Of a stretch of 64,000 bases of DNA, positions 32,577-40,676 are shown piece after piece. This stretch comes from Oscillospiraceae bacterium (GTDB lineage Bacteria > Bacillota > Clostridia > UMGS1840 > HGM11507). Both the position numbers and the translations under genes were made by a program. Within the stretch, counting starts at the first letter, position 1. Every line of letters starts with the position of its first letter. The stretch is from contig SVKJ01000007.1 in NCBI GenBank assembly GCA_015068525.1, positions 10,127 through 74,126 of the forward strand, in the 5' to 3' direction. The notes under the pieces were generated by a model. It saw only the letters and a list, made by a program, of their open reading frames with translations. It had not been told where the DNA came from and ran no database searches.

Positions 32577-33539
32577 ATGAAAAAAATTATAATCAATTCA
32601 AACGATGCCAACCAGAGAGTTGACAAATTTTTAAGTAAATATATTAAAAACGCTCCTTTATCTTATATATATAAGGCAATAAGGAAAAAGAGGGTTAAGT
32701 TAAACGGAAAGAAATGCGAGATATCAACAAGGCTGTCCGAGGGCGATGTACTTGAACTTTACATAAATGACGAGTTTTTTGAAAATGTTGAAAGCGATCA
32801 GGACTTTTTAAAGATAAAGCCTGATCTTGACATAGTGTACGAAGATGAAAATATAATGCTTGTAAACAAAAAGCAGGGAGTTTTGGTGCACAGTGACGAA
32901 AAGGAATCTTTTAACACACTTATAAACCATATACTTTCCTATTTATATATAAATAAGGAATATGACCCCAAAAAAGAACATTCTTTCCGTCCTTCTTTAT
33001 GCAATCGCATTGACCGTAACACATCGGGAATAGTTATTGCTGCAAAAAACGCTGAAACATTAAATATAATAAATGAAAAAATTAAAAATAATGAAATTCA
33101 GAAATATTATCTGTGTATTGCACTTGGCACTTTTAAAAATAAAAAAGGAATTTTAAAAGACTATCTTTTAAAAGATTCTAAAAACAATACAGTAAGTGTT
33201 ATAAAAGAATATAAAAAAGGTGCAAAAGAGATAATTACAGAGTATAAAGTATTAAAAGAAAAAAATAATTTATCCTTGGTTGAAGTTCATCTTATAACAG
33301 GAAGGACCCACCAGATAAGAGCACATCTTGCAAGTATCGGCCATCCTCTGTTAGGGGATACCAAATATGCAAAACTTTCGGATATGCCGATAAAAAGCAG
33401 AAAGCAATATTTATGTTCGTATAAAACTTATTTTAATAAAACCGAAGATGAAAACCTGCTTACTTACTTAGAAGGAAAAACTTATGAAATTAAAAATCCT
33501 GTAATTTTAAAAGACTTTGAAATGTTTACGAACAAATAA
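32577..33539 (+). CDS. RluA-family pseudouridine synthase
   Basis: 320 residues: an S4-like RNA-binding domain (about 12-70, RVDKFLSKYIKNAPLSYIYKAIRKKRVKLNG) and a RluA catalytic domain with NRIDRNTSG, where Asp146 is the catalytic aspartate. The usual HRLDR reads NRIDR, still compatible with activity. A GRTHQIRAHLASIGHPLLGD motif follows. It probably modifies 23S rRNA (RluC/RluD type), but the target cannot be fixed. ATG 32577 is preceded by GGGG; an earlier in-frame start at 32529 lies inside the antisense promoter region and is unlikely. Confidence 0.92.
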   Translation: MKKIIINSNDANQRVDKFLSKYIKNAPLSYIYKAIRKKRVKLNGKKCEISTRLSEGDVLELYINDEFFENVESDQDFLKIKPDLDIVYEDENIMLVNKKQGVLVHSDEKESFNTLINHILSYLYINKEYDPKKEHSFRPSLCNRIDRNTSGIVIAAKNAETLNIINEKIKNNEIQKYYLCIALGTFKNKKGILKDYLLKDSKNNTVSVIKEYKKGAKEIITEYKVLKEKNNLSLVEVHLITGRTHQIRAHLASIGHPLLGDTKYAKLSDMPIKSRKQYLCSYKTYFNKTEDENLLTYLEGKTYEIKNPVILKDFEMFTNK

Positions 33540-33567
33540 GTATGAGGGTTGAATACCTCTTTAAATT

Positions 33568-33931
33568 AGGAATTAGGAGTTAGGAATTAGGAATAAATGT
33601 AAAAATTCCTTTCAGAATTTTTGAAATTAACTTAGAAATCTTCGATTTCAAATTATAGGGGAGGAAAGGATTCTCCTTGAGGTTTTGCGTTAAGAAAACA
33701 TATATGTTTTTAGCAAAATGCAAGATGGCATCAAGCCGTCGGAAGAAGAGCGAAGCGACTCCTTAACTAAGGCTCCGCCATAGGCGGTGGTGAGGTGGAA
33801 AACTTACTCCTCCCGAAACATATCAATAAAATAACATCAATAGGTATGGGGAATGACATTAAGAAAGGACAAAATCGCTGTATAGCATGATTTTGTCTTC
33901 CACCATTCCTAATTCCTAACTCCTAATTCCT
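33568..33931 (-). repeat. Composite intergenic element, copy 1 (27-bp perfect inverted ends)
   Basis: The 27-bp ends (33568-33594 and 33905-33931; AGGAATTAGGAGTTAGGAAT and onward) are perfect inverted repeats. Inside are repeat C (33595-33660: AAAAATTC/GAATTTTT hairpin, GAAATCTTCGATTTC, ATAGGGGAGG), a middle with CCGTCGGAAGAAG and CCGCCATAGGCGG, CTCCTCCCGAAACATAT (33810-33826), and the conserved-loop hairpin at 33868-33897. Homologous elements are at 45001-45242 and 52703-53066. No ORF. Confidence 0.8.
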
Positions 33932-33982
33932 TATTGGAATAATTATCCTTGAAATTTATATTGCTTTTTCCTTTAATATATG

Positions 33983-33998
33983 TTATTATTAATAATAA
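33983..33998. promoter_or_regulatory. Possible Fur/PerR box before the Fur-family gene
   Basis: TTATTATTAATAATAA is a perfect 16-bp palindrome 28 nt upstream of the start codon, similar in style to Fur-type boxes (TTATAATNATTATAA for PerR). Autoregulation is inferred. Confidence 0.45.
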
Positions 33999-34026
33999 TT
34001 ACTAATATTGTTAAAGGAGAATCAAT

Positions 34027-34440
34027 ATGGTACAAAGAAGATTTTCAAAACAAAGGCAAATAATATATGATATGATAAAAAGTAATCCTGTGCATCCGAC
34101 AGCTGATTACATATATAACAGTTTAAAAAAAGACTATCCGGACTTAAGTCTGGGAACTGTTTACAGAAATCTTAATGTACTGACAGAGAGCGGGCTTATA
34201 ATAAAAATAACATCAAGCTGTAATTCAGAACATTATGACGGAAATACTGAGAAGCACTATCATCTTATGTGTGAAGAATGCAATCATATTTTTGATGTAA
34301 ACATCGGGTATCTTAATGATATTGAACAGGAAGCACAAAAAGAATGTTCCCATCTTATAAAACATCACAGTCTTGTGTTTACGGGAGTTTGTGCAGAATG
34401 CAAAATAAATGCAGAATGCAAAATGCAAAATGCAAAATGA
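34027..34440 (+). CDS. Fur-family regulator, PerR-like, with repeat-derived tail
   Basis: 137 residues. A winged-helix domain (1-75, RRFSKQRQIIYDMIKSNPVHPTADYIY) precedes a dimerisation domain with HYDGNTEKHYHLMCEEC (69-85) and CAEC (122-125), the two CxxC pairs of the structural zinc site. HYD and HYH fit the metal-sensing residues of PerR or Fur. Normal homologues end about at residue 126; the last 11 residues (INAECKMQNAK) come from GCAGAATGCAAAAT-type repeats that copy the codons of CAECK. It probably controls peroxide or metal stress genes, none of which are nearby. Confidence 0.88.
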   Translation: MVQRRFSKQRQIIYDMIKSNPVHPTADYIYNSLKKDYPDLSLGTVYRNLNVLTESGLIIKITSSCNSEHYDGNTEKHYHLMCEECNHIFDVNIGYLNDIEQEAQKECSHLIKHHSLVFTGVCAECKINAECKMQNAK

Positions 34441-34444
34441 AGGA

Positions 34445-34482
34445 AAGCAAAACCACTGTATAGCATGGTTTTGCTTTTTTAT
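34445..34482 (+). terminator. Terminator of the Fur-family gene (conserved-loop hairpin)
   Basis: AAGCAAAACC pairs with GGTTTTGCTT, followed by a T-run. Its loop ACTGTATAGCAT is nearly the same as that of the hairpin at 33868-33897, whose stem differs. Confidence 0.75.
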
Positions 34483-34556
34483 TGTGAATTAACACAACAA
34501 GGTTCTCCGAAAATCTTAAGCCTTTGGCTTTTAGATTTTCGTGAGGTTCTTATTAT
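34478..34556. repeat. Dispersed repeat B, copy 2 (79 bp)
   Basis: Identical by eye to 10471-10549, including the CGAAAATCT/AGATTTTCG hairpin. Confidence 0.85.
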
Positions 34557-34577
34557 AATAAATCCCAAAAACTTACA

Positions 34578-34712
34578 AATTGCACCAAAAAGGATCCGTG
34601 CCTTTTTGGTGCAATTTTCAATCAAAATGGACGCAATGGGGTCTGTCCCTTTTGCGTCCATTCCGTTTTGTAATTAAAAAACGCAAAAGACCGAATGGTA
34701 TCTTTTGCGTCT
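34578..34712. repeat. Cluster of three REP-like hairpins
   Basis: Hairpin 1: TTGCACCAAAAAGG (34580-34593) with CCTTTTTGGTGCAA (34601-34614). Hairpin 2: AATGGACGCAA (34626-34636) with TTGCGTCCATT (34652-34662), its top being GGGGTCTGTCCC. Hairpin 3: ACGCAAAAGA with TCTTTTGCGT (34681-34710), loop CCGAATGGTA. The GGTCTGTCCCTTTT core recurs at 54312-54325. Confidence 0.75.
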
Positions 34713-34733
34713 TTAACTGCTGAAAGTAATATC

Positions 34734-34795
34734 ACTGCGTAAGCAATAAAACTGTCCGCAGGGACAATATACCTCGCCGAATGGCGAATAAAACT
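34734..34795 (-). repeat. Hairpin array with AGTTTTATT-type linker, copy 1
   Basis: Read on the minus strand from the pyrE stop codon: AGTTTTATT, CGCC/GGCG hairpin, AGGTATATT, GTCC/GGAC hairpin, AGTTTTATT, GCTTACGC, AGTGATATT. The same linker and the GCTTACGC unit occur at 63073-63253. The TAG stop of pyrE is the start of the first linker. Confidence 0.75.
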
Positions 34796-35372
34796 ATTTT
34801 AAACTACGGCTTCCCGGTTTATATGCAGGAATTTTCCCTTCTTTACAAAGAGGGCAGTTATCAGGTTCATACGCTTCAACATCAATTTTTATAACCGATG
34901 AGAAAGGAACGCCGAAATCTGCAGTGCCGTTTGAACGGTCAACAATTGAGCCGACACCAACAACAACTCCGCCCATATCGGTAAGAAGTTTAATTACCTC
35001 TTTAACAGAACCGCCTGTTGTGATAACATCTTCAACAACTAAAATTCTCTGACCTTCTTTAATTTCAAAGCCTCTTCTTAATGCCATTTCTCCGTTTTCT
35101 CTTTCGGTAAAGAAATTAGGCACACCTAAATGTCTTGAAACTTCATAAGCCATTATAACGGCCCCCATTGCAGGACCTACTACAACATCAATATTTTTAT
35201 CTTTAAACTGTTCTGCAAGGTCTTTGCATAAAGTTTCTGAGTATTTGGTATCTTTAAATATTTTTGCGCACTGCAAGTATCTGTTTGAATGTTTTCCGCT
35301 TGTTAAAAGGAAATGACCTTCCAGTAAAACACCTGCTTCTTTTAAAATTTCAAGTACTTTTTCTCTTTCCAT
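34794..35372 (-). CDS. pyrE: Orotate phosphoribosyltransferase
   Basis: 192 residues; makes orotidine 5'-phosphate from orotate and PRPP. The PRPP-binding motif VVEDVITTGGS is at 112-122, and the flexible catalytic loop region FFTERENGEMALRRGF is present. The C-terminus has NCPLCKEG, common in one PyrE group. It follows the S41 peptidase gene by 30 nt; no other pyr gene is in the window. Its stop codon lies inside the hairpin array. Confidence 0.96.
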   Translation of the reverse strand: MEREKVLEILKEAGVLLEGHFLLTSGKHSNRYLQCAKIFKDTKYSETLCKDLAEQFKDKNIDVVVGPAMGAVIMAYEVSRHLGVPNFFTERENGEMALRRGFEIKEGQRILVVEDVITTGGSVKEVIKLLTDMGGVVVGVGSIVDRSNGTADFGVPFSSVIKIDVEAYEPDNCPLCKEGKIPAYKPGSRSLK

Positions 35373-35402
35373 TTTTACTTACCTCTTTCTTATGTATGTT
35401 TT

Positions 35403-36815
35403 TTATTCTTTAATTAATAATTTTTTTGCAAATTCCAATTGATTATCCTTTAAAAATTCTGTTTCGCTGTATTTTGTGATAAGATAGGACTGAGTTGTCA
35501 TATCACATACTCCGTAAGGGAAAAGCCCTGCGTCCTGCTGGAATTTTAAAACAGCTGATTTTGTGTTATCATCATATTTATTATCAGGTTTAACGGTAAG
35601 ATAATCCAAATCATAAAGTATAGTTTCAATTTTCTCCACATCTTCATGGACATCGCCCGAATTAAATTTCATACTGAAGGATAACTTCGGAAGTTCATCT
35701 TCTTCTAAAAAGTATGTTGTATTATCCACATTATGAGTAACCTCAACACCTGTTTTATTTATGAAATTTCCTTTCGGAGTGTAGTAATTCAAGACAGTAA
35801 TTCTTAATGCGCCGCCAATTCCAAGCGGATAAAGCCCTTGTGCACAGGCCTTGCCGAAAGTAGTTTTACCTACACTTACAGCGTATCCGTTTTCTATAAG
35901 TGCACAGGAAAAAATTTCTGCTGCAGATGCCGTATATTCATTTGTGAGTAAAACCAGATTAAATTTATATCCGTCTTTTTCGGATATATAATTTGTAGGC
36001 TGTTCACTGTCTTTACCCTTGGTTGAAATAATGGTTTTACCCTTTTCCATAAACAATTCGGCAGTAGCAATGCCGGAATCCATTACCCCTCCACCATTAT
36101 ATCTTAAGTCTATAATTAAATCGTCAATATTCTTCTCTTTAAGTTTTATAACTTCTTTTTCCACTTCTTCGTGGGTATGCTCGGTAAATGAATTAATAAG
36201 AATATATCCTATTTTTTCATCTATGGTTGAAGCGACAACCGATGGGACAATTACAAGCCTTCTTTCAAGAGTCAGTTCAATTATCTCTCCATTTGCTCTT
36301 TTTACTTTTAAGGTAACCATTGTTCCCTCTTTACCTGTAATATATGAACTTGCATTTTCAGCCCTGTCCCCTGTTATATCCACTCCATCTGCTTCGATAA
36401 TTCTGTCACCCGGTACAATTCCTCCCTGTTTGGCAGAACCTCCGTCTAAAACTGTTACAACCTCGAAACAACCATCATTAACAACAGCAGTCACACCAAT
36501 TCCACAAACTGAACCTGACATACTTTTTGAAAGTTCCTGCCATTCTTCCTCATTATAATAGACTGAATATTCATCAACTGTTTTGGCAATAGCATTAAGC
36601 ACTTTATGTAAAGATTCCTCGTCCTCTTTTGCAATATTTAAAAGTGCTTCTTCTAAAATCTGAGCCTCAGTTTTCTCTGTTATTCCAAAAAGATTAATTA
36701 GCTGAAGTGTAACATCATAGCCTCGTTCTTCTTTAGTATACTCTTCTGCATACGAAAAAGGCACTAAACTAAAAGATAATGTTAAAGTTAAAATTAAAGC
36801 AATGAGTTTTTTCAT
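35403..36815 (-). CDS. Secreted S41 family peptidase (CtpA-type) with PDZ and peptidoglycan-binding domains
   Basis: 470 residues. Signal peptide to about 23 (SYA/EEY); an N-terminal helical part; PDZ domain about 100-185; S41 catalytic domain with Ser297 in EYTASAAEIF and Lys322 in FGKACAQ as the Ser-Lys dyad; a peptidoglycan-binding type 1 repeat about 385-448 (YDDNTKSAVLKFQQDAGLF). It is expected to process exported proteins outside the membrane. It follows a secreted protein of unknown function with a 1-nt gap. Confidence 0.93.
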   Translation of the reverse strand: MKKLIALILTLTLSFSLVPFSYAEEYTKEERGYDVTLQLINLFGITEKTEAQILEEALLNIAKEDEESLHKVLNAIAKTVDEYSVYYNEEEWQELSKSMSGSVCGIGVTAVVNDGCFEVVTVLDGGSAKQGGIVPGDRIIEADGVDITGDRAENASSYITGKEGTMVTLKVKRANGEIIELTLERRLVIVPSVVASTIDEKIGYILINSFTEHTHEEVEKEVIKLKEKNIDDLIIDLRYNGGGVMDSGIATAELFMEKGKTIISTKGKDSEQPTNYISEKDGYKFNLVLLTNEYTASAAEIFSCALIENGYAVSVGKTTFGKACAQGLYPLGIGGALRITVLNYYTPKGNFINKTGVEVTHNVDNTTYFLEEDELPKLSFSMKFNSGDVHEDVEKIETILYDLDYLTVKPDNKYDDNTKSAVLKFQQDAGLFPYGVCDMTTQSYLITKYSETEFLKDNQLEFAKKLLIKE

Positions 36816-36816
36816 A

Positions 36817-37575
36817 TCAATTGTCCTTTCCTATCGCTATTGTTGCTATATTTTTATAGTATTTATAATCCCCCAAAATAAGTACAACCCTATCATTCTT
36901 TTTTCTTAGAATTTTAAAATCATATGTTACGGGAAATTCTAACAGGTCGTTTCCTGTATCAATTATTATACCTCCCTCGTAAGAAAGATATATTTCCCCT
37001 TCAATTTCCCTTTTATTTGTAATTTGAGAAAAAGGAATATCTTTTAAAAAAGGTAAAACACCTATAATATTTTCATCTTTTGTAATTACGAATACATCAG
37101 TAAGTTCTTCTTTTACTTTAAAGTAATCAAACTCTGAAAATTCGCTGACAGTTCCCTTGTCATAAGTGAGTATATATCCGCTGTGGCTTTTTGACAGTTT
37201 TCCAAAATGGCTTTCCAATCCGTTCAAATCTGCAATATAGGGAAAATAATACTCTAAAAGTTCATACAATCTGTCAGGCGTAAGGGCACGGCTATAGTAC
37301 ATTTCATTATTCGGAACTATATATTCTTCCATACCGAGTTCTTTAATTATACTAAAAAACTCATATCCTGTAGCATGTCCTGTACTTTCTTCTAAAAAAT
37401 CCGTTTCTTTCAAAAAAAGATTCTTAAAAGTTTCATTAAGTTCTGCTTTGGATACATAATTATCTTTAAATTCCATACCGTTATTTAATACAGAAATATA
37501 AGAATATGTATTACAAAAAGCTGTGTTCCAGTTTAACAAAATAAATAAACTTAGTGCCAAAAATAATTTTTTCAT
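36817..37575 (-). CDS. Secreted protein of unknown function
   Basis: 252 residues with a signal peptide (MKKLFLALSLFILLNWNTAFC). The mature part is a mix of helix and strand without a domain I recognise; the residues from about 60 to 120 (LEESTGHATGYEFFSIIKELG and on) are acidic. The gene is tightly packed between argS (3 nt) and the S41 peptidase (1 nt), so it could be a partner or substrate of that peptidase; this is inference from order only. Confidence 0.75.
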   Translation of the reverse strand: MKKLFLALSLFILLNWNTAFCNTYSYISVLNNGMEFKDNYVSKAELNETFKNLFLKETDFLEESTGHATGYEFFSIIKELGMEEYIVPNNEMYYSRALTPDRLYELLEYYFPYIADLNGLESHFGKLSKSHSGYILTYDKGTVSEFSEFDYFKVKEELTDVFVITKDENIIGVLPFLKDIPFSQITNKREIEGEIYLSYEGGIIIDTGNDLLEFPVTYDFKILRKKNDRVVLILGDYKYYKNIATIAIGKDN

Positions 37576-37578
37576 ATA

Positions 37579-39270
37579 CTACATCCTGTCAGGCGCTGAT
37601 ATACCAAGAACATCAAGCGCATTTTTAAGAGTTATTTTTGTCGCTTTTATAAGCATAATTCTTGCCTTCATAAGTTTTTCATCTTCAACTTTAACTCTTT
37701 TTGCATTATAGAAAGTATGGAAACTTGATGCAACGCTTATAACATATTTAGTAATCTTTGACGGGTCAAATGTAAGCGCAGAATCGGAAATTTCCTGAGG
37801 GAAATATGAGATTTTTTCTATCAGGTCTAGTTCCTCTTCATCTTTTAATAATGACAGATAAGAGAAGTTATCTTCATCTGTATTTATACCTTCTTCTTTT
37901 AAAATAGATAAAATACTTTCTATTCTTGCATGAGCATACTGAACGTAAAATACAGGGTTATCGTTAGATTTTGAAACTGCTAAATCCATATCAAAATCAA
38001 AATGGGTGTTGGCTTGTCTTAAATTAAAGAAAAATCTTGCTGCGTCTGTTCCTATATCATCTAAAAGGTCGGTTAAAGTTACTGCCTTACCTGATCTTTT
38101 TGAAACTTTATAAACCTCTTTATTTTTCATAAGACGTACAAGCTGCATTAAAATAACATTTAGTTTTTCTCCGCCAAGACCGAGCGCAGTAAGTGCGCCC
38201 TGCATTCTTGCCACGTGACCGTGATGGTCTGCTCCCCATATATCAATTAGGGTTTCATATCCTCTTTCAATTTTATTTTTATGATATGCAATATCTGCTG
38301 CAAAGTAGGTAGGAATGTTATTCCCTCTTATTAAAACAACATCTTTTTCAGCACCAAATTCGGTTGCCTTAAACCATACAGCATCGTCTTTTTCATAAGT
38401 ATAACCGTTTTTGGTAAGTTCCAAGATAACCTCTTTAACTTTTCCGTTTTTGTGAAGTTCGCTTTCAAAAAACCAGTTATCATAAACTATACCGTAACGT
38501 GCAGTATCACTCTTTAACTTTTCAATATTTTTAGAAAGTGCAAACTTAACAAGATGCTTCTTTCTTTCATCTTCTTGCATATTCACATAGTCGTCTGAAC
38601 CATATTTTTCAATAAATTCATTAACATTATCAATTATATCCTGACCGTGATATGCATCTTCGGGAAACTCTATTGCGTCTTCCCCATAGATTTTCTGAAT
38701 AAATCTTGCATTTAAAGATACCCCGAATTTTTCAATCTGGTTGCCGTAGTCATTAACATAAAATTCTTTTAACACGTCATATCCTGCAAAGGATAAAATG
38801 TTGGCAAGACTATCCCCCAAAGCGCCCCCTCTTGCATTACCGATATGCATAGGCCCTGTTGGATTTGCAGAAATATATTCAACCATTATTTTTTTACCGT
38901 TGCCGACTGAAACTTTACCATAAGTATCTTTATTTTCTATTATGTACTTAACATTATTATAAAGCCAGTTATTATTAAGAAAGAAGTTTATAAAACCAGG
39001 TCCTGCAACTTCTGCCTTTTCTATTAAATCTCCTTTTTCAATTTCAGACACTAAAACAGCGGCAACTTCTCTTGGATTTTTACCTAACTGTTTAGACATT
39101 TTAAGCGCAAAATTAGTTGCAAAATCACCAAATTTTTTTTCTTTCGTATTCTCAATTTCAATATCAAAAATTTCAACTTCCGGTAAAAGCCCTTTTTCAC
39201 ATGATAGACTATACCCTTTAAGTAAAGCCTCTCTTATATTGTCTTTTACCTCTTTAATAAGATTTATCAT
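37579..39270 (-). CDS. argS: Arginyl-tRNA synthetase
   Basis: 563-residue class I synthetase charging tRNA-Arg. The HIGH-type motif is in SANPTGPMHIGNARGGALGD; the KMSKS-type loop reads YKVSKRSG; the C-terminal anticodon-binding DALR domain (ending KNALDVLGISAPDRM) is intact. ATG 39270 lies 9 nt after AGGAG; a TTG at 39279 is too close to it. Confidence 0.97.
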   Translation of the reverse strand: MINLIKEVKDNIREALLKGYSLSCEKGLLPEVEIFDIEIENTKEKKFGDFATNFALKMSKQLGKNPREVAAVLVSEIEKGDLIEKAEVAGPGFINFFLNNNWLYNNVKYIIENKDTYGKVSVGNGKKIMVEYISANPTGPMHIGNARGGALGDSLANILSFAGYDVLKEFYVNDYGNQIEKFGVSLNARFIQKIYGEDAIEFPEDAYHGQDIIDNVNEFIEKYGSDDYVNMQEDERKKHLVKFALSKNIEKLKSDTARYGIVYDNWFFESELHKNGKVKEVILELTKNGYTYEKDDAVWFKATEFGAEKDVVLIRGNNIPTYFAADIAYHKNKIERGYETLIDIWGADHHGHVARMQGALTALGLGGEKLNVILMQLVRLMKNKEVYKVSKRSGKAVTLTDLLDDIGTDAARFFFNLRQANTHFDFDMDLAVSKSNDNPVFYVQYAHARIESILSILKEEGINTDEDNFSYLSLLKDEEELDLIEKISYFPQEISDSALTFDPSKITKYVISVASSFHTFYNAKRVKVEDEKLMKARIMLIKATKITLKNALDVLGISAPDRM

Positions 39271-39282
39271 TTGTATCAACTC

Positions 39283-39702
39283 CTATATTTCTTCGTATTT
39301 TACATCTATCGTATTTAAAGTAGTAAGTACATTATTAAACTCAACACCGTATTTAAGTAAAATACGTCCCTTTTTGTCATCAAGCGAAACATTAACCTTG
39401 TCCCCTAAAACTCCCATAAGAAAAGTACCTTCAGGTGTTTCATAATAGTTTAAGTGCTTTTTGCCCTGTTCTATTGTTATCTGGGTATTCACTTCCCCAA
39501 AACGCATTATGGTAACTTTCCTGTCTTCAATTTTTAAGGTGTTTTTAACCTTACTGTTTTCTATTTCTTCATTATAGTTAAGATAAAATTTCCCATCTTT
39601 ATCATACAAAGTTCCCCTTGTCTGAAAAACAACAGAATCTTTATCATCAATTTCGTGATACGCATTATTACTTGAAAAAGTAACAAGAACATCTTTTTTC
39701 AT
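39283..39702 (-). CDS. DUF1934 domain protein (YwiB family)
   Basis: 139-residue lipocalin-like beta-barrel protein similar to B. subtilis YwiB, which also sits directly upstream of argS. Strand-rich sequence with VTIMRFGEVNTQITIEQGKKHLNYYETPEGTFLMGV. Function unknown. ATG 39702 is chosen over a TTG at 39714 that overlaps murI. Confidence 0.85.
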   Translation of the reverse strand: MKKDVLVTFSSNNAYHEIDDKDSVVFQTRGTLYDKDGKFYLNYNEEIENSKVKNTLKIEDRKVTIMRFGEVNTQITIEQGKKHLNYYETPEGTFLMGVLGDKVNVSLDDKKGRILLKYGVEFNNVLTTLNTIDVKYEEI

Positions 39703-39707
39703 TTGCT

Positions 39708-40514
39708 TTACCAATCCTCAATATTTATTTTCTTAACATTTTCAAATACCTTATCATCTAAAAACATTGATGCAAGATATGAAAACTTTTCAACATTGTC
39801 ACTCACATAATACTCGGTTTTACCCAAAGTATCTGATTTATTTAAAAGCCCCTTGTTTTCAAGCAGTTCTTTTGCATAGGAAGCAGTTTCAACTCCCGGA
39901 CTTACAAGGCAGACTTCATCCCCCATAAATTCGCTTATTACCTTTGTAAGAAGAGGATAATGGGTGCATCCTAAAATCAAAGTATCTATCCCCTTTTCTT
40001 TAAGCGGTAAAAGATAATCTTTTACAATAATTTTAGTAGCCTCGCTCTCTAAATATCCGTTTTCAACAAGCGGTACAAAAAGCGGACAGGCATTTTCATA
40101 AATTTTAAGAGTTTCATCTTCCATAAGAAGTTTCTTTTTATAAGCACCGCTTTTAATTGTGCCTTCAGTTCCTATAATACCGATTTTTTTATTTTTTGTA
40201 ATCTTAACTGCTTTTTTGCAGGCAGGCTCAACAACTCCTATAATCGGAACATCTATCCTGTCCTTAATCTTAGGAAGTGCAACTGAACTTACTGTTCCGC
40301 AGGCAACAATTATCGCCTTAACGGGAAAACTTGTTAAAAACCTTAAATCCTGCAGAGTATATTTTAAAATTATGTCATCCGAACGTGTTCCGTAAGGTAC
40401 TCTGCCTGTATCTCCGAAATATACTATGTTTTCGCCTTTTAAAATTTTATGTAACTCTTTAACATTCGTAAGTCCGCCAAGCCCTGAATCAAAAACGCCT
40501 ATACATTTGTCCAT
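39708..40514 (-). CDS. murI: Glutamate racemase
   Basis: 268 residues; supplies D-glutamate for peptidoglycan. The motifs FDSGLGGLT near residues 8-15, VACGTVSS with the first catalytic cysteine, and LGCTHYPLL with the second are present. It opens the leftward run murI-DUF1934-argS-hypothetical-S41-pyrE. Confidence 0.96.
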   Translation of the reverse strand: MDKCIGVFDSGLGGLTNVKELHKILKGENIVYFGDTGRVPYGTRSDDIILKYTLQDLRFLTSFPVKAIIVACGTVSSVALPKIKDRIDVPIIGVVEPACKKAVKITKNKKIGIIGTEGTIKSGAYKKKLLMEDETLKIYENACPLFVPLVENGYLESEATKIIVKDYLLPLKEKGIDTLILGCTHYPLLTKVISEFMGDEVCLVSPGVETASYAKELLENKGLLNKSDTLGKTEYYVSDNVEKFSYLASMFLDDKVFENVKKINIEDW

Positions 40515-40534
40515 TATGGTTTCCTTTCTAAAAA

Positions 40535-40580
40535 AATGAATAATGAATAATGAATAATGAATGATGAATAATGAATAATT
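40535..40580. repeat. ATGAATA tandem repeat and flanking hairpin
   Basis: About six copies of a 7-nt unit (ATGAATA). A 32-bp stretch of it recurs, inverted, at about 63315-63346. A hairpin ATAAAATTTC/GAAATTTTAT (about 40585-40610) and AATTTCTCA/TGAGAAATT (near 40654-40676) fill the rest of the spacer before ddl; no gene is seen. Confidence 0.65.
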
Positions 40581-40676
40581 ATGGTATAAAATTTCTTTGA
40601 AATTTTATGATTTATACCTTCATTTCTAATTTCTCATTCCTAATTCCTCATTGAAATTTCTCACAAGTGAGAAATT

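Noticed and set aside
32444..32626. Minus-strand 60-codon ORF across the antisense RNA promoter
   Set aside because: It overlaps two promoters and the start of the pseudouridine synthase gene and has no ribosome binding site.
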